Part shown: one piece after another, positions 52,437-63,401 of the stretch
Numbering within the stretch: the first letter of the stretch is position 1
How the letters are laid out: each line of letters starts with the position of its first letter
NCBI GenBank assembly: GCA_902806335.1
Contig: CADCWG010000014.1
Coordinates: 1 to 64,000 of the forward strand
Direction: 5' to 3'
Source: an uncultured Thermomicrobiales bacterium
GTDB lineage: Bacteria > Chloroflexota > Chloroflexia > Thermomicrobiales > UBA6265
DNA: 64,000 bases
The notes under the pieces: generated by a model
What the model was told of the DNA's origin: nothing
Databases searched by the model: none
The model's input: only the letters and a program-made list of their open reading frames with translations
Translations under genes and position numbers: made by a program

Positions 52437-54863
52437 ATGAGCGCCACCCTCGACGCCGCGGCCCCGGTCAAGCTCGTCGGCCAGCCCCTCAAGCGGCGCG
52501 AAGACCCCCGGCTGATCACCGGCGCCGGCGCGTTCCTCGACGACGTCAGACTGCCCGGGCTCTGTCACCTCGGCGTGGTCCGCTCCCCCTATGGCCATGC
52601 CAGGATCCTGGGCATCGACACCACCCGGGCCGCGGCGATGCCCGGCGTGCTCGGGGTCTTCACCGGCGACGACTTCCTCGACCTCAACCCGCTGCCCTGC
52701 GCCTGGCAGGCCGGCAAAGTCCAGAACAACGTCAACACCCCGCGGGTGCTGGCGGTCGGCGAGGTCCACCACGTCGGCGACCCGGTCGCGGTGGTCGTCG
52801 CCGAGACGCCGTCGCAGGCGGTCGACGCCGCCGAGGCGATCGACGTCGAGTACGAGGAGCTGCCGGTCGTCGTCGACGCCCGCAGGGCGACCGAACCCGG
52901 GGCGCCGCAATTGCACGAGAACGCGCCGAACAACGTGGTGCTGCGCTGGTCGTGCGGCAAGGAGGCGGCCGAGGTCGACGCCGCCCTGGCGGCGGCCGAG
53001 GTTCGGATCGACCAGCCGATCGTCAACCAGCGGCTGCTGCCGACCCCCATGGACACCCGCGGCTCGATCGGGCGCTACGACCCGGGTACGGGGGAGTACA
53101 CCCTCTGGGCCACGTCCCAGGCGCCCCACGTCATGCGGCTGCTGATCGCGGCCTTCGTGATGGGGGTGCCGGAGCAGAACATCCGGGTGATCGCGCCGGA
53201 TGTCGGCGGCGGGTTCGGCCAGAAGATCTTCCTCTACTTCGACATGCCGCTGGTGCTCGCGCTCTCGAAGAAGCTCGGTGGCCGCCCGGTCAAGTTCTAC
53301 GAGGACCGCTCCGAGAACTACCTGAGCGCGACCCACGGCCGCGACCACCTGACCGACGTGGCGATCGGCGCGACCCGCGACGGCCAGATCACCGCGCTCA
53401 AGGTCGACACCCACGCCAACCTGGGCGGCTACCTCTCGACGATCGCGCCGGGCATCCCGACCACCCTCTACGCTCGGATGATCGCCGGCTGCTACAAGAT
53501 CCCCAACATCCGCGTCGACGTCACCGGCGTCTACACCAACACGGCGATGGTCGACGCCTACCGCGGCGCCGGCCGGCCGGAGGCGGCCTTCGTCATCGAG
53601 CGGGTCTGCGACCTGGTCGCCGACGCCACCGGGCTGGACCCGGCCGAAGTGCGGCGGCGGAACTTCATCCAGCCGAGCGACTTCCCGTACGACACCGGGA
53701 TCGGCATGCTGCCCTACGACAGCGGCAACTACGAGCCGACCCTCGACCGCGCGCTCGAGCTCGTCGGCTACGACGACCTCAAGGCGGAGCAGGCCGCGCG
53801 GCGCGCCCGCGGCGACCGCAAGCTGCTCGGGATCGGCCTCTCCTCCTACGTCGAGGTCTGCGGCGTGGCGCCGTCGAAGTGGATCGGGCTGCCCGGCGAG
53901 GGCTGGGGCGCCGGACTCTGGGAGAGCGCGAACGTCAAGGTCCACCTCACCGGCAAGGTCGTGGTCACGACCGGCACGCTGCCGCACGGCCAGGGGCACG
54001 AGACCACCTTCGCCCAGCTCGTCGCCGACGAGCTCGGCGTGCCCTACGACGACATCCAGGTCCGGCACTCCGACACGCTCGGGACCCCCTTCGGCTTCGG
54101 CTCCTACGGCAGCCGGTCGCTCTCGGTCGGCGGCACCGCCATCTACAAGAGCGTCGCCAAGGTGCGGGAGAAGGCGAAGCGACTCGCGGCGCACATGCTG
54201 GAGGCCGCGCCCGAGGACATCGTTTGGGAGGACGGCAAGGCGCACGTCCGGGGCGCGCCGGCCAGCCTGAAGACGCTTGGCGAGATCGCGCTCCAGGCGT
54301 CGGTCGCCTACGATCTCCCGGAGGGCATGGAGCCGTACCTCGACGAGACGACCTACTACGACCCGCCGAACTGCACCTTCCCCTTCGGCACCCACGTCTG
54401 CGTGGTCGAGATCGACCGCGAGACCGGCGCCGTCGAGCCGGTCCGCTACGTCGCCGTCGACGACGTCGGCAACGTGGTCAACCCGCTGATCGTCGACGGC
54501 CAGATCCACGGCGGGATCGCCCAGGGTCTGGCCCAGGCACTGTACGAGGCCGCGGTCTACAGCGACGACGGCGAGCTCGTGACCGGCACGCTCAACGACT
54601 ACGCGATCCCCAAGGCGTCGATGGTGCCGACCTACGAGCTGGACCGGACGGTCACCCCGTCGCCGACCAACCCGATGGGCGTCAAGGGGGCCGGCGAGGC
54701 GGGCACGATCGCCTCGACGCCGGCCGTCGCCAACGCCGTGATCGACGCCGTCTCCCACCTCGGCGTTCGCCACCTCGACATGCCGCTCACGCCCGAGCGC
54801 GTCTGGCGCGCGATGCGTGACGCCGAGCGCTCGGACCCGGGCGTCGCGGCGGCGGCGGACTAG
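52437..54863 (+). CDS. Form II CoxL-like molybdopterin-binding large subunit (aerobic CO dehydrogenase family)
   Basis: This 808-residue catalytic subunit starts [30 protein letters not shown], the usual CoxL entry. The Moco domain has [20 protein letters not shown]. The active-site loop reads AYRGAGR, the form II signature; form I CO dehydrogenases have AYxCSFR with the Cu-binding Cys, so there is no evidence for true CO oxidation. The catalytic Glu is in [14 protein letters not shown]. Form II enzymes oxidise varied aldehydes, N-heterocycles or unknown substrates. Location beside purine catabolism makes an N-heterocycle plausible, but this is inference. Confidence 0.9.
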   Translation: MSATLDAAAPVKLVGQPLKRREDPRLITGAGAFLDDVRLPGLCHLGVVRSPYGHARILGIDTTRAAAMPGVLGVFTGDDFLDLNPLPCAWQAGKVQNNVNTPRVLAVGEVHHVGDPVAVVVAETPSQAVDAAEAIDVEYEELPVVVDARRATEPGAPQLHENAPNNVVLRWSCGKEAAEVDAALAAAEVRIDQPIVNQRLLPTPMDTRGSIGRYDPGTGEYTLWATSQAPHVMRLLIAAFVMGVPEQNIRVIAPDVGGGFGQKIFLYFDMPLVLALSKKLGGRPVKFYEDRSENYLSATHGRDHLTDVAIGATRDGQITALKVDTHANLGGYLSTIAPGIPTTLYARMIAGCYKIPNIRVDVTGVYTNTAMVDAYRGAGRPEAAFVIERVCDLVADATGLDPAEVRRRNFIQPSDFPYDTGIGMLPYDSGNYEPTLDRALELVGYDDLKAEQAARRARGDRKLLGIGLSSYVEVCGVAPSKWIGLPGEGWGAGLWESANVKVHLTGKVVVTTGTLPHGQGHETTFAQLVADELGVPYDDIQVRHSDTLGTPFGFGSYGSRSLSVGGTAIYKSVAKVREKAKRLAAHMLEAAPEDIVWEDGKAHVRGAPASLKTLGEIALQASVAYDLPEGMEPYLDETTYYDPPNCTFPFGTHVCVVEIDRETGAVEPVRYVAVDDVGNVVNPLIVDGQIHGGIAQGLAQALYEAAVYSDDGELVTGTLNDYAIPKASMVPTYELDRTVTPSPTNPMGVKGAGEAGTIASTPAVANAVIDAVSHLGVRHLDMPLTPERVWRAMRDAERSDPGVAAAAD

Positions 54864-54946
54864 CGGGTGTGGGTGTCAGCACGGCGCCCCCCTCCCTCCC
54901 TGATTCGTCTCTAGCGTGGCCGCGGGCCAGCGACAGGAGCAAGCGC

Positions 54947-55810
54947 GTGTTTCCGAACCAGTTCGCTTACCACCGCCCGTCGACGCTCGAGGAGGCGGTG
55001 GGCCTGCTCGCCGCCGATCCCGACGCCAAGGTCCTCGCCGGCGGCCACTCGCTGCTGCCGGCGATGAAGCTGCGGCTCGCGGCGCCGGGCGCCCTTGTCG
55101 ACCTCGCCAGCATCGAGGGGCTGCGCGGCATCTCCGCCGACGGGGCGGTGACCATCGGCGCGATGACGACCTACAACCAACTCGTCGACTCGGACGAGCT
55201 GCGCGCGCGGCTGCCGGTGGTGGCCGAGGTGGCCGCCGGCGTGGGCGATCCCCAGGTCCGCTCCCTCGGCACCCTCGGCGGCTCGCTCGCCCACAACGAC
55301 CCCGCGGCGGACTTCACGGCCCTGATGCTCGCGCTCGGCGCCGACGTCACCGCGGTCGGGTCGCAGGGCGAGCGGACCATCCCCGCCGACGAGTTCTTCC
55401 TCGACATCCTGACCACCGCCCTCGGGCCCGACGAGATCCTGACCGCTGTCCGGATCCCGGTCCCGGCCGGCCGGGTCGGGATGGCCTACCAGAAGCACGA
55501 GCACCCGGCCTCGGGCTACGCGGTGGTCGGCATCGCGGCCGTGCTCGCGCTTGGCGACGACGGCACCTGCCGGTCGGCCCGGGTGGCGGTCACCGGCTGC
55601 GCCCCGACCGCCACCCGCGCCGCGGCGGCCGAAGCGGCGCTGGTCGGCCAGGCGCTCACGCCCGAGACCATCGCCGCCGCGGCCCAGGCGGCGCCAGGCG
55701 GCCTCGAGATCACCGGCGACCTCTACGCCTCCGCCGAGTACCGAAGCCACCTCGTGACCGTGGTCGGCCGGCGCGTGCTCGAGCAGGCGGCGGCCCGCGC
55801 CCGGGGCTAG
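54947..55810 (+). CDS. FAD-binding subunit of a molybdenum hydroxylase (CoxM-like)
   Basis: This 287-residue subunit has the FAD-binding motifs AGGHSLLPAMKLRL and TLGGSLAHNDPAADF, with DEILTAVRIPVP and the C-terminal CO-dehydrogenase flavoprotein domain (YAVVGIAAVLAL...ARVAVTGCAPTATRA). I take the GTG at 54947 (VFPNQFAYHRP) because AGGAG stands 7 nt upstream and it begins at the usual family N-terminus; the track's 54869 is spacer. It completes the S-L-M set and is followed by a strong hairpin. Confidence 0.93.
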   Translation: MFPNQFAYHRPSTLEEAVGLLAADPDAKVLAGGHSLLPAMKLRLAAPGALVDLASIEGLRGISADGAVTIGAMTTYNQLVDSDELRARLPVVAEVAAGVGDPQVRSLGTLGGSLAHNDPAADFTALMLALGADVTAVGSQGERTIPADEFFLDILTTALGPDEILTAVRIPVPAGRVGMAYQKHEHPASGYAVVGIAAVLALGDDGTCRSARVAVTGCAPTATRAAAAEAALVGQALTPETIAAAAQAAPGGLEITGDLYASAEYRSHLVTVVGRRVLEQAAARARG

Positions 55811-55815
55811 CGCGC

Positions 55816-55868
55816 CACCGAGCGGGGGCGGGCGGCGAACTCGGCCCGCCGCCCGCCCCCGCTCGGTG
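55816..55868 (+). terminator. Strong hairpin terminator after the coxSLM-like genes
   Basis: A near-perfect inverted repeat with a stem of about 22 bp (ACCGAGCGGGGGCGGG and its complement) around a 9-base loop begins 6 bp after the stop codon. No long T-run follows, which is common in G+C-rich genomes. It separates this set from the P450 gene. Confidence 0.7.
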
Positions 55869-55907
55869 TGAGATCGGTCCCGTCGGGGGCCGGGACGGAG
55901 CCCGCCC

Positions 55908-57134
55908 GTGACGGAAGCCTTGCCCGTGGGGACGGCGCCGATCTTCCACGACCCCTACCCCGAGTACCACGCGATGCGGGCGGAGGCTCCGCTCCGCTAC
56001 GAGCCGGGCTGGAACGGGTGGTCGGCGACCGGCTACCGCGAGGTCGCCGCGCTGCTGCGGGAGCCCCGGCTGAAGGCCGACCGCTCCGAGCTCTTCTTCG
56101 ACCACCTGGACGACGCTCGGCGGGCGGCGCTCGAGCCGCTCGCCCGCGCCCACGCCGGGATGATGCTCTTCGCGGACCCACCCCGGCATACCCGCCTCCG
56201 TGGGCTGGTCAACCGTGCCTTCACCCCGCGGGTGGTCGATGCGCTCCGCGGGCGCGTCCAGGCCGTGATCGATGGCCTGCTGGACGCGGTCGTCCCGGCG
56301 GGCAGGATGGACGTGGTCGCCGACCTGGCCTATCCCCTGCCCACGGTCGTGATCGCCGAACTGCTCGGCGTGCCGGCCGCGGACCGCGACCTCCTCAAGG
56401 CGTGGTCGGACGACTTCGCCGCGTTCATCGGCGGGCAGGCGGGGGCGCCGGAGATCGCCGAGCGCGCCAACGCCAGCGTCGTCGCCTGGACGTCCTACTT
56501 CCATGCGGTCGTCGAGGAACGTCGCCGGGCGCCGGGGCCGGACCTGATCAGCGCCCTCCTGGCGGCGAGCGAGCGCGGTGACGTGCTCGACGAGGACGAA
56601 CTCGTCGCCACGGCGCTGCTGGTGCTGGTCGCCGGCCACGAGACGACGACCAACCTGATCGGCAACGGGCTGCTCGCGCTGCTCCACCAGCCCAACCAGC
56701 TCGCCCTCGTCCGCGACGACCCCGCCCTCCTCCGCGGTGCGGTCGAGGAGCTGCTCCGGTACGACAGCCCGGTCCAGGTCACCTCGCGGATGGCCGGGGA
56801 GGACTTCGCCTGGGAGGGCCACGGGTTCCGGGCCGGCCAGTTCGTCGACCTCTGGCTGGGGGCGGCCAACCGGGACCCGGCCCAGTTCCCGAACCCAGAC
56901 CGGCTCGACGTGCGGCGCGAGGAGGTCCGGCACCTCGCGTTCGGCTACGGGGCGCACTTCTGCGTCGGCGCGCCGCTGGCCCGGCTGGAAGGGCAGATGG
57001 CGCTCGGGACGCTGCTGCGCCGTTGCCCGGACGTCGCCCTCGACGCGGCCTCGGACGCGCTGACCCACCACGAGACGACGGTCTTCCGGGCGCTCCGGTC
57101 GCTGCCGGTCGTGTTCACCCCGCCCACCGGCTGA
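55908..57134 (+). CDS. Cytochrome P450 (bacterial class I type)
   Basis: This is a 408-residue soluble P450. The I-helix oxygen-activation motif is VAGHETTTN, the K-helix ExxR is in AVEELLRYDSPV, and the haem-binding loop is HLAFGYGAHFCVGAPLARLEGQ with the Cys thiolate ligand. HPRHTRLRG-type residues appear as DPPRHTRLRGLVNRAFTPR. It resembles the CYP107-like group that hydroxylates small hydrophobic compounds. It needs a ferredoxin and reductase; neither is encoded nearby. The GTG start at 55908 follows the terminator by 39 bp and the gene stands alone. Confidence 0.93.
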   Translation: MTEALPVGTAPIFHDPYPEYHAMRAEAPLRYEPGWNGWSATGYREVAALLREPRLKADRSELFFDHLDDARRAALEPLARAHAGMMLFADPPRHTRLRGLVNRAFTPRVVDALRGRVQAVIDGLLDAVVPAGRMDVVADLAYPLPTVVIAELLGVPAADRDLLKAWSDDFAAFIGGQAGAPEIAERANASVVAWTSYFHAVVEERRRAPGPDLISALLAASERGDVLDEDELVATALLVLVAGHETTTNLIGNGLLALLHQPNQLALVRDDPALLRGAVEELLRYDSPVQVTSRMAGEDFAWEGHGFRAGQFVDLWLGAANRDPAQFPNPDRLDVRREEVRHLAFGYGAHFCVGAPLARLEGQMALGTLLRRCPDVALDAASDALTHHETTVFRALRSLPVVFTPPTG

Positions 57135-57145
57135 CCGCCGGCCCA

Positions 57146-57167
57146 GGCGCGGCGCGCTCGCCGCGCC
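57146..57167 (+). terminator. Hairpin between convergent P450 and phosphodiesterase genes
   Basis: GGCGCGGCG-CGCT-CGCCGCGCC is a perfect 9-bp stem with a 4-base loop, 12 bp after the P450 stop. There is no T-run. It could serve both directions. Confidence 0.5.
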
Positions 57168-57273
57168 AATCCGTTCCGGAAGGGTCTGCGGACGGCGAAC
57201 CGAGATGGCCGGGGTCGAGTCGCCGCGCGTCGTCGCGCCCGTGCCGGGCGGCGGACCACACGCGGGTTGGGCA

Positions 57274-57954
57274 CTAGCCGGCGGCGAGGCCGGCGATGAT
57301 CTGCGCCGGGGAGTCGGTGCAGAGCACCGAGCAGCCGTGGAGACGGGCGAGGCGGGCGTCCTCGACCCGGTTCACGGTCCAGACCGCAAGGTCGAGGTCG
57401 GCGGCGAAGCAGCGCCGGGCCACCTCGGGCGTGACCGCCTGGCCGGGCAGCGAGAGGGTCGTCGCCTCGACCTCGGCGCAGAGCGCGAACGCCTCGTCCG
57501 AGGGCTGGACGGCGACCAGCCAGAGCTCGGCATTCGGGGCCGCGCCGCGGGCGGAGCGCAGGGTACCGTGGTCCGACGAGGCGAGCGCCCAGTTGGCCTG
57601 CGGGTAGCGCGCCAGCGCGGCGAGGACGGGCCGCTCGGCGCCCTCCTGCTTGACCTCGACCGCGAGCAGAACCTGCCCGGCGAGGAGGTCGAGCGCCGCC
57701 GTCAGGGTCGGCACCCGTTCGCCCTGGCCGGCGTCGAGGGCCGCGATCCGATCGAGCGGCAGCTGGTCGACGTCACCCCAACCGTCCGTGGTCCGCGCCA
57801 GCTCGCGGTCGCGGATGACGACGGGGACGCCGTCGGCGGTGAGGCGCACGTCGAGGGTCACCCCATCCGCGCCGTCGCTCACGGCCCGGGCGAAGGCGAG
57901 GAGGGTGTTCTCGGGCGCGACCGCGGAGGAGCCGCGGTGGGCGTAGACCAGCAC
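57274..57954 (-). CDS. Glycerophosphodiester phosphodiesterase family protein with altered active site
   Basis: This 226-residue TIM-barrel GDPD-like protein starts VLVYAHRGSSAVAPENTLLAFARAVSDGADG. The catalytic HR and PENT are present, as is the LLAVEVKQEG strand with Glu and Lys. Two normally conserved positions differ. The metal Glu before LDV is Thr (GVTLDVRLTADG), and the catalytic HD after the next strand is RD (VVIRDREL). The family would release glycerol 3-phosphate from deacylated lipids, but these changes question that activity. The start is the GTG at 57954 with AGGAG 7 nt upstream. The huge 57274-61302 ORF of the track is this gene extended through antisense of hspR-clpB. Confidence 0.8.
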   Translation of the reverse strand: MLVYAHRGSSAVAPENTLLAFARAVSDGADGVTLDVRLTADGVPVVIRDRELARTTDGWGDVDQLPLDRIAALDAGQGERVPTLTAALDLLAGQVLLAVEVKQEGAERPVLAALARYPQANWALASSDHGTLRSARGAAPNAELWLVAVQPSDEAFALCAEVEATTLSLPGQAVTPEVARRCFAADLDLAVWTVNRVEDARLARLHGCSVLCTDSPAQIIAGLAAG

Positions 57955-58075
57955 GTCGGTGCTCCTGTCCGTCTGGCGAGGCGGCCGTGCCGCTGAAGGC
58001 TCGGCGTCGGCGATTGTAGGGTCCGCCGGAGGGGAGGGTGACGGCCCGGACAACGCCGACCGGAGCGGCTCTTTG

Positions 58076-58104
58076 TTGACATGATCTGTATCAATGTTTA
58101 TCAT
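58076..58104 (+). promoter_or_regulatory. Promoter of hspR-clpB
   Basis: Consensus TTGACA (58076-58081), an exact 17-bp spacer and TATCAT (58099-58104) form the best-matching vegetative promoter in the window, 30 bp before the hspR ATG. The stretch is strikingly A+T-rich for this genome. Confidence 0.8.
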
Positions 58105-58119
58105 GGCGACGGTACAGAT
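58084..58119. promoter_or_regulatory. Inverted repeat across the hspR promoter, candidate HspR site
   Basis: ATCTGTA (58084-58090) and its exact complement TACAGAT (58113-58119) flank the -10 box with 22 bp between. HspR represses its own operon in other bacteria through the HAIR element (CTTGAGT-N7-ACTCAAG). This sequence is not a HAIR match, so it would be a lineage-specific operator if real. Confidence 0.4.
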
Positions 58120-58134
58120 TGTGGAGGCAGCGGT

Positions 58135-58599
58135 ATGACACCCCGGTACAGCGAGCCCCTCTTCGTGATCAGCGTGGCGGCGCGCCTGGTCGAGATGCAC
58201 CCCCAGACGCTCCGCAAGTACGAGCGGGAGGGGCTGGTCGCGCCGTCGCGGACGACCGGCAACCTCCGCCTGTACTCCGACCGTGACATCGAGCGGCTGC
58301 GGCAGGTCAAGTACCTCGTCGAGGAGCGGGGGCTGAACCTGGCAGGCGTCCAGCTCGCCCTCGACCTGACCGCCCAGATCCGCGACCTGCGGAAGCGGAT
58401 CGTGCCGGGGACGGGGACGCCGGGCAACGGTGCGGCCCGCGGCGGCGATGGCGCGATCCGCGGCTCGGGCGATGCCACCGTCGCCCTCCGGCGCGAACTC
58501 GACGGTGTCCTGGCGATGCTCGGCTACGTCGAGGAAGCCGATGTCCGCGCGGTGCGCGAGGCCCAGGCCGGGCGACCCCAGCAGCCCGCGGGGGACTGA
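58135..58599 (+). CDS. hspR: HspR, MerR-family heat-shock repressor
   Basis: This 154-residue protein has an N-terminal MerR winged helix (LFVISVAARLVEMHPQTLRKYEREGLVAPSRTTGNLRLYSDRDIERL), which is the HspR consensus. A short coiled region follows (YLVEERGLNLAGVQLALDLTAQIRDL). There is no metal- or drug-binding Cys domain. HspR represses chaperone operons and senses free chaperone. The ATG at 58135 has GGAGG 7 nt upstream and is preferred to the track's 58081, which lies inside the promoter. It is followed 99 bp later by clpB, evidently its target. Confidence 0.93.
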   Translation: MTPRYSEPLFVISVAARLVEMHPQTLRKYEREGLVAPSRTTGNLRLYSDRDIERLRQVKYLVEERGLNLAGVQLALDLTAQIRDLRKRIVPGTGTPGNGAARGGDGAIRGSGDATVALRRELDGVLAMLGYVEEADVRAVREAQAGRPQQPAGD

Positions 58600-58698
58600 C
58601 CTGGTCGCGTCCCGGCGCCCGAACCTTCCTGCGCCATCGGCCGGTGCCACCGGCTCACCGATGCTGTTCAGCCCTATCGACCTTTCTTGAGGATGCCC

Positions 58699-61335
<2,637 letters not shown>

Positions 61336-61368
61336 ACCCGGGGCTCACGGTCGAACCAGGTCTCGTCC

Positions 61369-61412
61369 AGCGCGAACGGCGGCGGGGTATCACCCCGCCG
61401 CCGTTCGCGCTT
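61369..61412 (+). terminator. Strong terminator after clpB
   Basis: A perfect 19-bp stem (AGCGCGAACGGCGGCGGGG and its complement) with the 5-base loop TATCA begins 34 bp after the clpB stop and is followed by TTCCCCC. The perfect arms imply selection for the hairpin. Confidence 0.8.
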
Positions 61413-61581
61413 CCCCCTGGGCCGCCGAATCCGTCGCTCGGAACCCTGCCCCGTTGGCGGTAGGCGCCGGTCGAGCCCCGGCGGATCGCCGCCGCCAGGG
61501 GTGCCCGGCGAGGGCCGGCGTCAACGTCGTCACCAGCCGACGGTGCGGACGGGGACCGACGGGGATGTGCCGGACGGGTCG

Positions 61582-61735
61582 GGCCTGATACCCAATCCGG
61601 GCGATCGCCAGCGCGTCCCCCGCCGGTCCGAGCCGGCCCCGTACCCGAGCCTCCGACCCCAGGGCTCGCCCCGGGCAAAAACGGGGACGACCGAGCGGCC
61701 GATGCCTCCAGCGATGACCCAGATCCGGGACGACG
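61582..61735. repeat. Dispersed ~150-bp intergenic repeat, copy D (left unit of a tandem pair)
   Basis: It starts with GGCCTGATACCCAATCC (61582-61598), the inverted complement at 16 of 17 positions of the right end of copy C. It continues with GGGCGATCGCCAGCGC, the core CGAGCCTCCGAC (61647-61658) and GGGCTCGCCCCGGGC. It is the most diverged copy. No gene lies between the clpB terminator and the end of the CvpA-like gene apart from copies D and C. Confidence 0.55.
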
Positions 61736-61751
61736 TCTCATATCGGATCCG

Positions 61752-61897
61752 GGTGATCGCCGGCGCTTCGGCCGGCGGGATCGCGGCCGGCTTCGGCCGG
61801 GTTCGTCCCTGAGCCTCTGACCGCGGGGCTCGGCCCCGGGCGGGCCGTCCCGGCGCCCCCGGGACCACCACCGATCAGCCGGATTCGGTATCAGGCC
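61752..61897. repeat. Dispersed ~150-bp intergenic repeat, copy C (right unit of a tandem pair)
   Basis: Best-preserved copy. It runs GGTGATCGCCGGCGCTTCGG, GCCGGCTTCGG, TTCGTCCCTGAGCC with the core TGAGCCTCTGAC (61810-61821), GGCCCCGGGCGGGCC, and the right end GGATTCGGTATCAGGCC (61881-61897). The spacing from GGTGATCGC to GCCGGCTTCGG is identical to copy A. The stop codon of the leftward CvpA-like gene lies within its right end. Confidence 0.65.
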
Positions 61898-63132
61898 CTG
61901 GGGTTCGGCGTGCCGCAGACCGGGCAGGCGCGGTCCACGCGGGCGAGCGCTTCGCCACAGATCCGGCAGCGCTCTCGCGGGCCATCGTTCCCGTTGCCGC
62001 TCGACGACGGCTCCTCGCCGTGGGGGACGTCGGCGTCGGTAGGGGCGTGCCGCGGGTGCCCGTCCCCCCATCGGTGGCTTGCATCGGGGTGCTCCGCGGG
62101 CCGGGTTCCGGCTGCCGCCCGCCGGAGCCAGTCGTCCAGCACCGTCCCCCCTTCGCGCGGTTCATCCTGAGGCCCTGTCTCGTCTCGGGGACGGGACGAA
62201 CGCGCGGGCGGTTCGTCTCCCGTGAGAGCCCCTTCTCGTGTGGGCCCCCCGGGCTGCTCGGGTCGGCGGATCGATTGGGCCCAGGCCGTCTGCCAGCCCT
62301 CAGACCCGTGGGCGACGGGGGGTCGGTGCCCGGCGTCGGGACGCCACGGTCGCGCCCGGTCCTCATCGCCGGGAGACCGGTCCGACGACAGCGTCACCGG
62401 GACCGTCCCACGGGCGATCGGCACCCCACGCGGCGGGGCGGACCGGTCCGGCCGCTCGATCTTGCCCGCGTCGGCCTGGCGCGGGACCCGCACCGGCCGA
62501 GCGCGCGGCGCGACGTGGTCCGGCTCGCCCCGACGATCGGGGGCCGAGCCCCATCCCGACGGCGTCCCGGCGCCGACCGGGACGGGGACGGATGGGTCCT
62601 CGGCCGCGCCGGGGAGGAGGCGTCGGCCGAGCAGCCCGGCGGCGACGGCGATGCCGGCGGCGGTGGCTGTCGCGACCAGGACCCACCCTGTCCCGTGGAG
62701 CAGACCCCGACCGACGATGCCACGCTCGATCGCCTGCCGCGGCGCGCCCTCGAGCAGGAATCGGTCGAGCGCGCCGAGCATAAAGCTCAGCAGCAGCACG
62801 CCGTTGCAGGCGGCGAGGAACGCGCCCGCGGCCCGCTCGCGGAGCGTCGGCCGGTGGTGCCCGAGCAGCACGCCGCCCGGATAGCCGAGCGCGGCGACGG
62901 CGCCGAGCAGCAGTGCGGCCGCGACGAGGAAGCGGGCGGCCTGCGGACGGAGATCGGCAAGGGTGGCCAGGTCGTCGCCCCACGGGCGGGCCCAGGCGCC
63001 CATCAGCGTGGCACCGAGCAAAATCGAGGCGGAGACCACGATCTCGCGGGGACCGCCCCGCCAGGCACCCAGGGGCACCAGGAGCAGCAGCGCGACGAGG
63101 AGGAGGAGGTCGAGGGCGAGCGCGGCGGCCAT
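61891..63132 (-). CDS. CvpA-like membrane protein with C-terminal zinc ribbon
   Basis: This 413-residue protein has a membrane N-terminus of about four to five helices (ALDLLLLVALLLLVPLGAWRG; EIVVSASILLGATLMGAW; AARFLVAAALLLGAVAALG; AFLAACNGVLLLSFMLGAL; GWVLVATATAAGIAVAAGLLG). The GAWRGGPREI turn and overall pattern resemble CvpA/colicin V production proteins. A ~200-residue Pro/Arg/Asp-rich, apparently disordered region follows. The C-terminus is a four-Cys zinc ribbon, CRICGEALARVDRACPVCG. GGAGGG precedes the ATG at 63132. I cannot assign a role. Membrane topology places the ribbon probably in the cytoplasm. It may be transcribed divergently from the PHP-domain gene. Confidence 0.7.
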   Translation of the reverse strand: MAAALALDLLLLVALLLLVPLGAWRGGPREIVVSASILLGATLMGAWARPWGDDLATLADLRPQAARFLVAAALLLGAVAALGYPGGVLLGHHRPTLRERAAGAFLAACNGVLLLSFMLGALDRFLLEGAPRQAIERGIVGRGLLHGTGWVLVATATAAGIAVAAGLLGRRLLPGAAEDPSVPVPVGAGTPSGWGSAPDRRGEPDHVAPRARPVRVPRQADAGKIERPDRSAPPRGVPIARGTVPVTLSSDRSPGDEDRARPWRPDAGHRPPVAHGSEGWQTAWAQSIRRPEQPGGPTREGALTGDEPPARSSRPRDETGPQDEPREGGTVLDDWLRRAAAGTRPAEHPDASHRWGDGHPRHAPTDADVPHGEEPSSSGNGNDGPRERCRICGEALARVDRACPVCGTPNPRA

Positions 63133-63330
63133 GGGGCGAACCCTCCACCCGCGCCGGTTCGGTCGCGGCGGGGTTCGCCGGCCGCGCGGCCCGTGGACGT
63201 CGCGGCGGACCGGCGCGAGCCGGGACCGTTGGGCGTGGTTACCCTAAGGCTAGCACAGGGGAAGCGCGGCCCAGAGGCGCGGTTATGGTCAAGAGAAGAG
63301 TCCCATGTGCTACCATACTTCGCAAACGTT

Positions 63331-63347
63331 AGGCCACGTGGTGGCCT
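63331..63347. promoter_or_regulatory. Inverted repeat in the leader of the PHP-domain gene
   Basis: AGGCCAC-GTG-GTGGCCT is a perfect 7-bp inverted repeat with a 3-base centre, 55 bp before the likely translation start and directly before an in-frame ATG at 63348. It could be an operator or an RNA hairpin. CATACT at 63316-63321 may be a weak -10 box. Confidence 0.35.
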
Positions 63348-63401
63348 ATGGGCGTCGGCCGACGATACGTTGCGGTCGCGCCCAAAGAAAGGAGCGTTCC
63401 G

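Noticed and set aside
50294-54820. 1508-aa plus-strand ORF
   Set aside because: It is an Arg/Pro-rich shadow frame of the M20, coxS and coxL genes with no recognisable domain.
51768-55810. True (form I) aerobic CO dehydrogenase
   Set aside because: The large subunit has AYRGAGR rather than AYxCSFR, so the Cu-binding Cys is missing.
58686-58691. CTTGAG half of a HAIR element before clpB
   Set aside because: No matching ACTCAAG half follows, and the bases serve as the clpB Shine-Dalgarno sequence.
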